From the NCBI RefSeq assembly GCF_008180615.1, contig NZ_VTEH01000011.1:36946-92182 (forward strand): a DNA stretch of 55,237 bases, read 5' to 3'. The notes beneath the pieces were generated by a model. The model worked only from the letters and a program-made list of their open reading frames with translations, made no database searches and had not been told where the DNA came from. A program made the translations under genes and the position numbers. Shown in pieces: positions 9,492 through 20,869 of the stretch. The stretch comes from Rossellomorea vietnamensis. Its GTDB lineage: Bacteria; Bacillota; Bacilli; Bacillales; Bacillaceae_B. Every line of letters begins with the position of its first letter. The first letter of the stretch is position 1.

Positions 9492-9619
9492 CTTCCTCAC
9501 TCCTTAAAAGCTTCCTTAACTGAACCTTACCTGAAGATGGTTGTTAACAATTAAAAACTTATAAGCTGTATATTTACATATAATCCAGCATTTAATTATG
9601 GAACGTTCATTGAAATAGT

Positions 9620-10750
9620 TTAACGGAAAACGTCAACCTTCCTATTAGCATAATCAATAATCAAGCGTCCGTCTTTCGCAATATCGCTTCCAAATACACC
9701 ATCAGGGGTAAAAAAACTGCCAAAATCAGATAACATCATCCGGACGTTTGCAAAGGTAATGTCTTGTTGGGAATTGAACTGGATGCTTAAGTAATTGATA
9801 CACTGAATCTCTCTTTCTTTTACATCGCCAATTCCGCCGGCATGGATGAGTCTGTTCTCTACTACCAGATTATCCAGTTTTGACAGAAGAGGCTGCCCAA
9901 AATGCGTTTTATTGGCTCCCGTATCCAATCCGAAATACAGCGGTTTTTCATTTAAGCTACTTACTTTTATAAATGGAGCTCCGCAGAAAAAGAGGTTTCT
10001 ATCCTTGTTTTCTTTTGTTATTGGTTTCTGGATCAGAACTTCTTTCGCTTTGTAATCAATCTCTAAATGTAAATGTTGAATAATGTCCCATCCTATAATT
10101 CCGTCAATGACCATGTTTCCTTTCTTGTCAGGGAGTGGAATCTCTAGTAGATTATCTGAAAGGACCAAAGCCGGCTGGTTGCGAATGAGCAAATCTTTAA
10201 TTTTAATAGAATGAATAAATGCTAAGTCTGTATCCAAGTCCTGGTTGGTTGAATTTCCGACTACCATTTCCTTCTCTTTTAAAAGGTTCATTGAACATTC
10301 ATTTGCTAGAGTACTTGAAATTACCGTCATTCCCGCCCCTGTATCCAGCCAGAAGAATTTCTTTTTTCCGTTGATGAGAACTTCAATCGTTGGGCAGCCT
10401 GAAAAGCTGAGTTTCATTGGAGTATGTATAGGGCTTTCTGGGAAAGAGTACAAGGGAGGTTCAGACATGCCGCATGACCTTGCGATTATTCGATTGCTTT
10501 TTTCGATACTTGGTTCTTCAAGGAGTCCGTCTGTTTCTATTTGACTCCACTCTGAACGTGTAAAATAAAGGTCAAATAATAGGTTGGCTGCTTCACTCTT
10601 TACTAAAGAATTCTGGGTGGAGTTGTACAGCTGCTTTAAATGGTTGATTGCAATAGAATCTTCTCCCATGATAATGAATTCTAAAGCAGTCCCCAATCCT
10701 TCATCAGACTTTTGGTTACCAAGATCAAAAACCTTCAATTTCTTCATCAC
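9620..10750 (-). CDS. Retropepsin-like aspartyl protease family protein with two DTGA motifs
   Basis: A 376-residue cytoplasmic-looking protein (no signal peptide). After a helical N-terminal part (1-100) come two retropepsin-like folds. The first has WLDTGAGMTVIS and its partner IDGIIGWDII; the second has FGLDTGANKTHFG and its partner PDGVFGSDIA. Both catalytic-type Asp-Thr-Gly triplets and both hydrophobic-hydrophobic-Gly flaps are intact, so one chain could form a complete pepsin-like two-lobed site. The start is GTG 10750 (AGGGGG 8 nt upstream) or the adjacent ATG 10747. Peptidase activity and substrate are unproven. It is divergent from the Met importer genes and shares no operon. Confidence 0.75.
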   Translation of the reverse strand: MMKKLKVFDLGNQKSDEGLGTALEFIIMGEDSIAINHLKQLYNSTQNSLVKSEAANLLFDLYFTRSEWSQIETDGLLEEPSIEKSNRIIARSCGMSEPPLYSFPESPIHTPMKLSFSGCPTIEVLINGKKKFFWLDTGAGMTVISSTLANECSMNLLKEKEMVVGNSTNQDLDTDLAFIHSIKIKDLLIRNQPALVLSDNLLEIPLPDKKGNMVIDGIIGWDIIQHLHLEIDYKAKEVLIQKPITKENKDRNLFFCGAPFIKVSSLNEKPLYFGLDTGANKTHFGQPLLSKLDNLVVENRLIHAGGIGDVKEREIQCINYLSIQFNSQQDITFANVRMMLSDFGSFFTPDGVFGSDIAKDGRLIIDYANRKVDVFR

Positions 10751-10870
10751 TTTTAGATCCCCCTATAAAAAAGTAAATTTAACTATCATTATAACAATAA
10801 AAGTAATATTTTACCTTTTAACCCCAATGATAATTCGTAAATTTCAAAATAAATAGAAAAAACAGCTAAC

Positions 10871-10899
10871 CTGACACCACTAGTGAATTAAGCTATAAT
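10871..10899 (+). promoter_or_regulatory. SigA-type promoter of the Met-type importer
   Basis: CTGACA, a 17-nt spacer and a perfect TATAAT lie 47 nt before the start of the ATPase gene. I see no S-box riboswitch or T-box leader between this promoter and the gene. Confidence 0.75.
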
Positions 10900-10945
10900 T
10901 GAATGCGTCTGAAATTTGCCTTTCACATAAGAAAGGGGTTTTTTT

Positions 10946-11680
10946 ATGCTTGTGTTGCATGATGTGACGAAGAGTTTTTCGAGCTATCAAGCCATTAAAT
11001 CGGTGTCACTGACCATACATAAAGGCGAGATTCATGGAATCATCGGAGCCAGCGGGGCGGGGAAGTCAACCTTGCTGCGGCTGATGAATTTGCTGGAAAT
11101 CCCTGATGAAGGTGAAGTCGAAGTGAACGGACAGTTCCTGACGAAGATGAACAGCCGGAAGCTTCGGGAAGCCCGGAAGTCGATTGGGATGATTTTTCAG
11201 CACTTTAATCTGGTGGCCAATAAAACGGTGTATGAGAATGTGGTCGTATCTTTGCAGCTGGCGAATTTTCCAAAAAGAGAACGCCGGGACCGTGTGATGG
11301 AGTGCCTTCGGTTTGTTGGGTTGGAGAGCTTTGTGGAGAAGTATCCTGCGCAGTTGAGCGGCGGGCAGAAACAGCGGGTGGCGATTGCGAGAGCATTGGC
11401 GAATAAGCCCCAGGTACTGCTGTGCGATGAGCCGACTTCTTCTCTCGACCCGAACACAACGTCCGATATATTGGGTGTTTTAGAAAATATCAATCGAAGT
11501 CTCGGGGTGACGATTGTGATTGTCAGCCATGAGATGAACGTGATTAAGAGCATCTGCAATCGTGTGACGGTGATGGCCGGCGGGGAAATCTACGATACCG
11601 TCGACTCGGAACCGAGAGGGATACAAGCCAGGGATGACAGCCCCGATTACTTTATAGAGCAGCTGAAAAAGGATGTGTGA
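10946..11680 (+). CDS. metN: ABC transporter ATPase, methionine importer (MetN) type, lacking the C-terminal NIL domain
   Basis: ATPase of a D/L-methionine-type importer. Walker A GASGAGKS is at 34-41, the signature LSGGQKQR near 137 and Walker B with CDEPTSSLDP near 160. At 244 residues it ends soon after the ABC domain. Typical MetN is about 340 residues and carries a C-terminal NIL/ACT-like domain that binds methionine for trans-inhibition. A complete ATPase without that sensor suggests uptake not inhibited by methionine, or another substrate. The next gene, a MetI-type permease, starts 3 nt later, so the two are translationally coupled. Confidence 0.85.
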   Translation: MLVLHDVTKSFSSYQAIKSVSLTIHKGEIHGIIGASGAGKSTLLRLMNLLEIPDEGEVEVNGQFLTKMNSRKLREARKSIGMIFQHFNLVANKTVYENVVVSLQLANFPKRERRDRVMECLRFVGLESFVEKYPAQLSGGQKQRVAIARALANKPQVLLCDEPTSSLDPNTTSDILGVLENINRSLGVTIVIVSHEMNVIKSICNRVTVMAGGEIYDTVDSEPRGIQARDDSPDYFIEQLKKDV

Positions 11681-11683
11681 TAG

Positions 11684-12346
11684 ATGCTTGAGGTTTTAGT
11701 TCAATACGAAGCTGAAATTTGGCGGTCTATCGGACAGACCTTTGTGATGGTCGGCATTTCTATTCTTGCGGCCATTCTGCTGGGGCTTCCCGTCGGTACG
11801 CTGCTGTTTCTGACCAGAAAAGGAAATATGCTTGAGAATCAGTGGCTATTTTCGATCGTGAACTTATTGGTGAACATCATCCGTTCGTTTCCGTTTCTGC
11901 TATTAGTGGTTTTCTTGATTCCATTCACACGTTTTATCATCGGGACAGCCATCGGAACAGCGGCGGCGACCGTCCCGCTGGCGATTATCGCGATTGCCCA
12001 TTATTCCCGTTTGGTCGAGCAGTCTTTGCTGGACGTGCCAAGAGGAGTGATGGAGGCGGCCATTTCCATGGGAGCTTCGGTCAAAGAAGTTATATTTAAA
12101 TTTGTTTATGTCGAAGCTAGATCAGGACTGGTCCTCGGGTTGACGACATCAATCATCAGCTTCATTTCCTACTCTACTATCATGGGGGTCGTTGGCGGCG
12201 GCGGAATCGGTGACTTTGCCATCCGCTACGGCTACCAGCAGTTCAAAACGGATCTGATGCTGTACATGATCGTCATCATGATTATCTTTGTTCAGCTGAT
12301 TCAATTCGCCGGGACGACCGTCGCTCGGTTGATTGATAAGAGGTAG
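11684..12346 (+). CDS. metI: ABC transporter permease, methionine importer (MetI) type
   Basis: A 220-residue integral membrane protein with about five hydrophobic helices. The cytoplasmic EAA loop that docks on the ATPase reads EAAISMGASVKEVIFKFVYV (about 126-145). Length and layout match MetI/MetP permeases. It is coupled to the preceding ATPase gene with a 3-nt gap. The cognate binding protein lies 378 nt downstream on the other side of palindrome array C1, an unusually wide gap for a met operon. Confidence 0.88.
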   Translation: MLEVLVQYEAEIWRSIGQTFVMVGISILAAILLGLPVGTLLFLTRKGNMLENQWLFSIVNLLVNIIRSFPFLLLVVFLIPFTRFIIGTAIGTAAATVPLAIIAIAHYSRLVEQSLLDVPRGVMEAAISMGASVKEVIFKFVYVEARSGLVLGLTTSIISFISYSTIMGVVGGGGIGDFAIRYGYQQFKTDLMLYMIVIMIIFVQLIQFAGTTVARLIDKR

Positions 12347-12421
12347 CTGAGGGCTGGAGCATGACCATTCGCTACTTGCATCACTTTGTCGGTCAGGGGT
12401 AGATTAGGTGCTTTGGCAAAT

Positions 12422-12609
12422 AATAGAGGGAAAATTTCCCCTTATTTTTGAAAAAACATCAAAAATCGCTTGAATAGAGGGAGAAATTCCCCTTATTTGA
12501 CCAAAACACTGGAAATTAGGGGCTATTTCTTTGCTTAAGGGGAAAAACTCCCTTATTCACGAGCAAAATGAGCACTCATCTACAAATAGCGGTAAAAATT
12601 CCCCTTATT
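12422..12609. repeat. Palindrome array C1 (four hairpins), inside the metI-metQ gap
   Basis: Four imperfect palindromes of the form AATAGAGGGA...TCCCCTTATT occur. Their right-arm CTTA tetrads are at 12441, 12492, 12552 and 12604, giving spacings of 51, 60 and 52 nt. The spacers carry no open reading frame. The array lies between two genes that normally form one operon. Confidence 0.9.
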
Positions 12610-12724
12610 TTTCGCCGCTGGTTACTCATTTAAGGATATTACTCTTATTTTAAAGGAATCGGGATTTGGTTAACAAAAAGGACGTTACAATCAATACCAA
12701 ATAAATCACCAGGAGGAAAATTAC

Positions 12725-13567
12725 ATGAAAAAATTACTTTTACTAGCAGCAGCATTACTATTCGTACTGGCCGGCTGCGGTCAAAACAACAATCAAGGAA
12801 ATAACGAGGAAAATGCCTCAGAACCAAAAGATCAACCTCAGGAAGAAGTAACCCTGAAGGTAGCTTCTCTGATCCCGCCAATGACCGAAATCGTTGAGCT
12901 TGTTAAACCAAAGCTTGCTGAAGACAACATCAACCTTGAAATGGTTGTTCTGGGAGATAATGTCCAGCCAAACACCGCTCTTGCGGCAGAAGAAGTCGAT
13001 GCGAACTTCTTCCAGCACGTTCCGTACATGGAAGAATTCAATCGCAGCAACGATGCAAACCTTGTTCCGGTTACACCGATCTATTTTGCCAACTATGGTG
13101 TGTACTCAAAAGAGTATCCTTCAATGGAAGAACTGCCTGAAGGCTCTGTGATTGCCATTGCGAACGACGTGTCCAATATCGACCGTTCATTGTCCCTGCT
13201 TGCGCAGCATGGCGTCATTACTTTGAAAGAAAAAGAAGATGTCTACTACACACAAGCGGATATCATTGAGAATCCGAAGAACTATGAATTCAAAGAAGTC
13301 GACCTGCTGATGCTGGCGAGAATGTACGATGACGCAGATGCGGTCGTCATGACACCGGCTTATGCGTCACCGCTTGGATTGACTCCGAAAAGTGACGGAC
13401 TTCTGACAGAAGGCGTTGAAAATGACTTTGCGATCACATTGGTGGCACGTGAAGATAATGTCGATTCCGAGCCGATCCAAAAGCTCGCTGAAGCGATGAC
13501 GAGCGAAGAAGTACGCACGTTTTTAGAAGAAAATTACGATGAAACGGCGATTCCGGCGTTTGAATAA
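12725..13567 (+). CDS. metQ: Methionine-type ABC transporter substrate-binding lipoprotein (MetQ/NlpA family)
   Basis: A 280-residue extracytoplasmic lipoprotein. The signal peptide ends in the lipobox LAGC with lipidated Cys18, followed by an Asn/Glu-rich linker. The NlpA-family fold is recognisable from VTLKVASL, the QPNTALAAEEVDANFFQHVPYME block and the IAIANDVSN region. GGAGG sits 6 nt before the ATG. It should capture substrate for the MetN/MetI-type proteins encoded upstream, although array C1 separates them and a separate promoter may be used. It is terminated at 13576-13610. Confidence 0.9.
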   Translation: MKKLLLLAAALLFVLAGCGQNNNQGNNEENASEPKDQPQEEVTLKVASLIPPMTEIVELVKPKLAEDNINLEMVVLGDNVQPNTALAAEEVDANFFQHVPYMEEFNRSNDANLVPVTPIYFANYGVYSKEYPSMEELPEGSVIAIANDVSNIDRSLSLLAQHGVITLKEKEDVYYTQADIIENPKNYEFKEVDLLMLARMYDDADAVVMTPAYASPLGLTPKSDGLLTEGVENDFAITLVAREDNVDSEPIQKLAEAMTSEEVRTFLEENYDETAIPAFE

Positions 13568-13575
13568 TTTTCAAT

Positions 13576-13610
13576 AAAGCCCCTTCTCGGGAGTGAGAGA
13601 AGGGGCTTTT
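13576..13610 (+). terminator. Terminator of metQ
   Basis: AAAGCCCCTTCTC pairs perfectly with GAGAAGGGGCTTT and is followed by T residues, 8 nt after the stop codon. Confidence 0.9.
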
Positions 13611-13737
13611 ATCATGCTGAAGGGCCTTTCTTTGTTGCATCATTTCTCAATCCAGAAATATAAATATTAGACTATTTCAACTATTTTGGTATAATTTTAC
13701 CATAAAATGAACGGGATATTTAAGGGAGTTGGAAGTC

Positions 13738-14292
13738 CTGAAGAGAAAATATGGAAATCGCCAAGGATGGAAACGGATTTTGGAAAAAGAATATGCCCAG
13801 TCCTTTTTGAAAACAGATTCGTTCAGAGGGGCCATCGCCTTATTGCATACAGTAAAGGTTGCTCACCCTTTGATCGTGGGGTACGGCGGCCACACCCATT
13901 GCATTGCCGATGACGGGTATATGTGGCTGCACCAGTTCCCTGAGGGAAAGAACCATGTTGTGACGACAATGTTCGACGAAAAGGGTGCTATTGTTCAGTG
14001 GTACATCGATATATGTGCAAAGAATCATTTTGAGGATGAGGTTCCCTGGATGGAGGATTTGTATTTGGACCTGGTTGTGCTTCCGTCCGGCAGAGTGATT
14101 GAAAAAGATGTGGATGAACTGGAAGAGGCTTTTTCGATGGGAAAGATTGATCAGAAGCTATATGATTTGGCTTGGAAGGAACAAAAAGAGATTTTGCATT
14201 TAATTAAAAGCGGGGAGTTCAACTTGTTTGACTTAACCGCAGTGCATAAAGATATCCTTATAAAAAAGCTGAACGAAGGAAGTTCGAGGTGA
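13738..14292 (+). CDS. DUF402 domain protein (about 184 aa), probable CTG start
   Basis: A cytoplasmic DUF402-family protein, recognised from GYMWLHQFPEG, VTTMFDEKGAIVQWYIDI and LYLDLVVLPSG; characterised DUF402 proteins are nucleoside phosphate hydrolases. The first conventional start in frame is TTG 13729, but it directly abuts the Shine-Dalgarno AAGGGAG (13722-13728), leaving no spacing. CTG 13738 lies 9 nt downstream and would give an N-terminus MKRKYGNR, which as I recall is how Bacillus homologues begin. The exact start is therefore an inference. The stop is followed 5 nt later by the TTG start of the next gene. Confidence 0.75.
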   Translation: MKRKYGNRQGWKRILEKEYAQSFLKTDSFRGAIALLHTVKVAHPLIVGYGGHTHCIADDGYMWLHQFPEGKNHVVTTMFDEKGAIVQWYIDICAKNHFEDEVPWMEDLYLDLVVLPSGRVIEKDVDELEEAFSMGKIDQKLYDLAWKEQKEILHLIKSGEFNLFDLTAVHKDILIKKLNEGSSR

Positions 14293-14297
14293 TGTAG

Positions 14298-15347
14298 TTG
14301 AAAGAGTTCACAGAACAAGAGGTGGAGAAAATCCGCTGGAACGAAGAACAAATGGATAGGGAGGGAGCTTTTCCGGACGAGCTCCTTGCTATCATCTATG
14401 ATAAGCGGTTGTTCAAGTTATTTGTACCTCAGAGGTTTGGCGGCCGGATGACCTCTCTTCCGGAAAGTGTTCGTATTTTTGAAGAGGCTTCATCGGTAAA
14501 CGGGAGTATGGGATGGCTGGTGACGATCGGTTCCGGAGGTGGATTTTTCTCTGGGAATATGAAGAAAGAAGTCCTGGATGATGTTTTTTTACCACAGAAT
14601 GCGGTGATTGCGGGAAGCGGGGCTCCAACAGGAAAAGCGGTGAAGTGTGAAGGGGGCTACCGGGTGACAGGGCAGTGGAAGTACTGTTCGGGTGCTGAGT
14701 TTGCGACCACATTTACGGCTAATGCGATGATTGAGCATGGTGCTGGGGAAGAACCGGCGATGAGGTCTTTTGCTTTTACTGAAAAACAGGTTGAGATTTT
14801 GAGAGATTGGAATGCTTTTGGATTGAAGGCAACAGGCAGCCACTCGATCAAGGTGGAAGATGTGTTTGTTCCTGAAGAATGGACTTTTTCAATCTTTGAA
14901 AGTAATGGTGTTGTGGATGAGCCTGTTTTCTCCTATCCATTCATGCCTTTTGCTCAGGCTTCCTTTACAGCAGTGATGCTGGGTCTGGGGCTGCGGGTCA
15001 TGGAGGAAGCGGGGCACTACTTAGACATGTTGGTGGAAGAGTCTGCTAAAAAACCGGTTCTGAGGAAAGTGCTGGATGAACAGGGAGAAAGATTGGAAGC
15101 TGTGAGAAGTACTTTTTATCATACGATTGATGGAAATTGGAGCCTGCATCTAGAAGGTGAATCGGGTCAGGAGCAATATGATGAAGTGAGCGAAGTGTGT
15201 GCGGGAACTGCTCAAGGCGTCAGGGAGATTGCTTTTGCCTTGTATCCTTACTTGGGGATGTACGCCGGTGATAGAGATACTCCGTTCAACCGCGTGTTCA
15301 GGGATTTGCTGGCGGCTTCGCAGCATGAGTTGATAGGGCCTTATTAA
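14298..15347 (+). CDS. Acyl-CoA dehydrogenase-like flavoprotein (possible flavin-dependent monooxygenase)
   Basis: A 349-residue protein with the acyl-CoA dehydrogenase fold. It has an N-terminal helical part with FVPQRFGGRM, a middle beta domain with VTGQWKYCSGAEFA, then GLKATGSHSIKVEDVFVPEE, and a helical C-terminus. The motifs fit the HsaA/DszC-like group of two-component flavin monooxygenases as well as dehydrogenases, and at 349 residues it is shorter than most. The TTG start at 14298 has AGGTGA 5 nt upstream, overlapping the end of the DUF402 gene, so the two are probably cotranscribed. The substrate is unknown. Confidence 0.75.
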   Translation: MKEFTEQEVEKIRWNEEQMDREGAFPDELLAIIYDKRLFKLFVPQRFGGRMTSLPESVRIFEEASSVNGSMGWLVTIGSGGGFFSGNMKKEVLDDVFLPQNAVIAGSGAPTGKAVKCEGGYRVTGQWKYCSGAEFATTFTANAMIEHGAGEEPAMRSFAFTEKQVEILRDWNAFGLKATGSHSIKVEDVFVPEEWTFSIFESNGVVDEPVFSYPFMPFAQASFTAVMLGLGLRVMEEAGHYLDMLVEESAKKPVLRKVLDEQGERLEAVRSTFYHTIDGNWSLHLEGESGQEQYDEVSEVCAGTAQGVREIAFALYPYLGMYAGDRDTPFNRVFRDLLAASQHELIGPY

Positions 15348-15374
15348 TAGTATTTAAATTTTTTGAAAAAGAGG

Positions 15375-15422
15375 TTGCGTGCATCTTTATTGTGTTGTAA
15401 TATACTAAGTAAGCGCATACAG
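15375..15422 (+). promoter_or_regulatory. Promoter and possible cre of the licT-bglPH operon
   Basis: TTGCGT (15375-15380), a 17-nt spacer and TAATAT (15398-15403) form a plausible SigA promoter. AGTAAGCGCATACA at 15409-15422 is a near-match to the cre consensus, placed around the transcription start where CcpA would block initiation. Both are moderate matches. Confidence 0.5.
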
Positions 15423-15425
15423 AAC

Positions 15426-15490
15426 GGATTGTTACTGTTAAATCAGGCAAAACCGATTCCCTTATAAACGGGGAAGGTTTTGCCTTTTTT
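15426..15490 (+). promoter_or_regulatory. RAT antiterminator overlapping a terminator in the licT leader
   Basis: The ribonucleic antiterminator begins GGATTGTTACTG and ends in GGCAAAACC (15426-15454). Its 3' part is also the left arm of a terminator, AGGCAAAACC pairing with GGTTTTGCCT followed by T6. LicT binding would stabilise the RAT and prevent the terminator, so licT autoregulates its own expression. Confidence 0.92.
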
Positions 15491-15509
15491 GTTATCGGAG
15501 GTGGAAGAA

Positions 15510-16340
15510 GTGAAGATTAGTAAAATACTGAACAATAATGTAATTGTCTCCATGAAAGATGATCAGGAAGTGATTGTCATGGGACGCGGCATTGCTTTTA
15601 ACAAGCGTGTTGGGGAAGACATCGATGAAGATAAAGTAGAAAAGATCTTCACTTTGGAAGACCAGGATATCACAAAGAAGTTTAAAACCCTGATTGCGGA
15701 TATCCCAATGGAGTATATGGAACTGTCTGAGGAAGTTATCCTATTTGCAAAGCAAAAGCTCGGAAAAGAACTGAACGACAGCATCTATATTTCTTTAACG
15801 GATCATATCCATTTTGCGATAGAGCGGTATAATCAGAATCTGCCTATCAAGAATGGGCTGCTCTGGGAAACGAAGAACCTTTATAAAGAGGAGTTCGAAA
15901 TCGGCCTTGAAGCTCTGAATAAGATTTGCGACCGCTTTAACGTTATTCTACCGGAGGATGAGGCAGGGTTCATTGCCCTCCATATTGTCAATGCTCAGTT
16001 CAATGAGGACATGACCAACACGGTTGATATGACGAAGGTGATCCAGGATGTCTTAACGATTGTCAAATACAGCTTCAAAATCGAGTTCGATGAGTCTTCT
16101 TTAAATTATCACAGGTTCATCACGCATCTGAAGTTCTTCGCACATCGCTTGGTCAAAGGGGAGCACCACAAAAACAGTCAGGAAGACGATTTGTTAAATG
16201 TCATTATCAATAAGTATCCTGATGCTTATCAATGCTCATTGAAGATCAAGAAGTTTGTGGAAAAGCAATACCGATATGAACTGACAGAAGAAGAACTGCT
16301 TTACTTAACCATTCATATCGAACGTGTAGTGAAAAAATAA
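15510..16340 (+). CDS. licT: BglG/LicT-family transcription antiterminator
   Basis: A 276-residue RNA-binding antiterminator. The N-terminal CAT domain (KISKILNNNVIV..., 1-55) binds RAT RNA. PRD1 (about 65-170) holds the DHIHFA and EAGFIALHI histidines. PRD2 (about 172-276) holds FITHLKFFAHR and LYLTIHIERV. All four expected PRD histidines are visible. BglP-type EII phosphorylates PRD1 when substrate is absent, and HPr phosphorylates PRD2 under CcpA-linked control. GTG 15510 has GGAGG 8 nt upstream; an earlier in-frame start at 15480 would lie inside the terminator stem. RAT switches flank the gene on both sides. Confidence 0.93.
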   Translation: MKISKILNNNVIVSMKDDQEVIVMGRGIAFNKRVGEDIDEDKVEKIFTLEDQDITKKFKTLIADIPMEYMELSEEVILFAKQKLGKELNDSIYISLTDHIHFAIERYNQNLPIKNGLLWETKNLYKEEFEIGLEALNKICDRFNVILPEDEAGFIALHIVNAQFNEDMTNTVDMTKVIQDVLTIVKYSFKIEFDESSLNYHRFITHLKFFAHRLVKGEHHKNSQEDDLLNVIINKYPDAYQCSLKIKKFVEKQYRYELTEEELLYLTIHIERVVKK

Positions 16341-16354
16341 ATACTTTCCGTTTA

Positions 16355-16440
16355 GGATTGTTACTCTCTTGAGGCAAAACCTGAATTGCGGGAATGGCGG
16401 GCAACGTACTTGCTGGTCTTCACGTAGTTTGGGTTTTTTC
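16355..16440 (+). promoter_or_regulatory. Second RAT/terminator between licT and bglP
   Basis: GGATTGTTACTCTCTTG followed by AGGCAAAACC repeats the RAT design. AAAACC pairs with the later GGTTTT that opens a T-run at 16432-16439. This matches the licT-bglP arrangement in B. subtilis, giving LicT-dependent readthrough into the transporter genes. Confidence 0.85.
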
Positions 16441-16453
16441 TTTTGGGAAATGA

Positions 16454-18349
<1,896 letters not shown>

Positions 18350-18405
18350 GAGTTAAAAAAATTATGATATTACTAGTACAATTTTTCACTAAAAAATGGA
18401 GGTAA

Positions 18406-19839
<1,434 letters not shown>

Positions 19840-19848
19840 AGCATTTCA

Positions 19849-19897
19849 ACACAAGAAAGCGCGAAGAGGGACTGTCCCTTTTCGCGCTTTAAAGTGT
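19849..19897. repeat. GGGACTGTCCC palindromic element E1, likely bidirectional terminator
   Basis: A 49-nt near-perfect inverted repeat: ACAC...AAAGCGCGAA around AGGGACTGTCCCTT, then TTCGCGCTTT...GTGT. It lies between the convergent bglH and metallophosphoesterase genes, where it could stop both transcripts. Related copies are at 25903 and 46520. Confidence 0.85.
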
Positions 19898-19913
19898 ATT
19901 GGCCAATTTCACA

Positions 19914-20831
19914 TCATGCCTTTGCGGATAATTTGAAAAATGTGATTTCTGGTGGACAATTGATCCTGATTGGGAGCAGGCTGAACCCAATCCCGCGATT
20001 TACATAAAGGCTGTTTCCATTACTGCCGTAACTCTCATCAGTCCAGCCGTCGACATGAGCATTTTTAGCTCCAAGATCCTTATATGACCAGTCTGGAGTG
20101 AAAGGTATCCGGATTTGTCCTCCATGCGTGTGGCCTGCAACAGCTGCTGGTGCAGAATCAGGCGGCAGTTTTTTAAACGCTTCAGGATTGTGCATCATGA
20201 AAAGCCTTGGGGCGTCCTCTGGAATATTCTCCAATGCTTTTGGAGCATCCACATTACCAGGCCAGCTTGCCCCCAGTCCGCCCAGGTAAAGGGTATTTTC
20301 ATTCTCCCCATTAGTGGTTATTTCATTGTTTTCTAAAGTAAGAGGAACAGACTCATTCTGAAGCATGCGGATGCCTTTCTCCCCTAAAATGCGGTCTACA
20401 CGATCCGCTGTTTCCTGGTTAATTCTGTCATCTTTTTTATCCATAGCATAATCATGATTTCCGAGAAGAGCAAAGACAGGTATATCAGCCTCCTCTAATG
20501 GTGTCAAAGCATCTGCGACCTTCTCCATTTGTACCGTGTTGTCATCTGCAGGATGATAGACATAGTCTCCCAGGAGCAGTACAGCTTGAGGTTCTTCTTC
20601 AATAATCTTATCCACTGCACGGGGAATAACAGAGTCATTATCCATCCACATTCCGACCTGAAAATCTCCTAATACCGCTATGTCTTTCCCATCCCAAGCT
20701 TGGGGAAGGTTGGGTATCTCTGCTGTTTCTTGTTCAACAGCAATCGTATAAGGCTCAATAATACCCCAGGTTAATAGAAGGAAGAGAGCTGTGCCTATTG
20801 TAATTCCGGCTCTTTTAAAAAATTTTTTCAT
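19914..20831 (-). CDS. Membrane-anchored metallophosphoesterase (calcineurin-like, YkuE type)
   Basis: A 305-residue phosphoesterase with an N-terminal transmembrane anchor (about 8-26) and an extracytoplasmic catalytic domain. The dimetal motifs are GDFQVG (about 55), GDYVYH (about 88), GNHDY (about 123), MMHNPE and AGHTHGGQ. The first motif is normally D-x-H but reads D-F-Q here, so one metal ligand is changed. Relatives act on phosphodiesters or lipid-linked phosphates. The PAP2 phosphatase gene just upstream on the same strand (38-nt gap) suggests a joint envelope-phosphate role; this is an inference. Confidence 0.85.
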   Translation of the reverse strand: MKKFFKRAGITIGTALFLLLTWGIIEPYTIAVEQETAEIPNLPQAWDGKDIAVLGDFQVGMWMDNDSVIPRAVDKIIEEEPQAVLLLGDYVYHPADDNTVQMEKVADALTPLEEADIPVFALLGNHDYAMDKKDDRINQETADRVDRILGEKGIRMLQNESVPLTLENNEITTNGENENTLYLGGLGASWPGNVDAPKALENIPEDAPRLFMMHNPEAFKKLPPDSAPAAVAGHTHGGQIRIPFTPDWSYKDLGAKNAHVDGWTDESYGSNGNSLYVNRGIGFSLLPIRINCPPEITFFKLSAKA

Positions 20832-20869
20832 ACATAATGCCTCTCTTCTTCTCAGTATAATAATTCTCT

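Noticed and set aside
10751..10945. S-box or T-box riboswitch ahead of the Met-type importer
   Set aside because: Only a plain promoter and a short leader are visible; no conserved stems or terminator.
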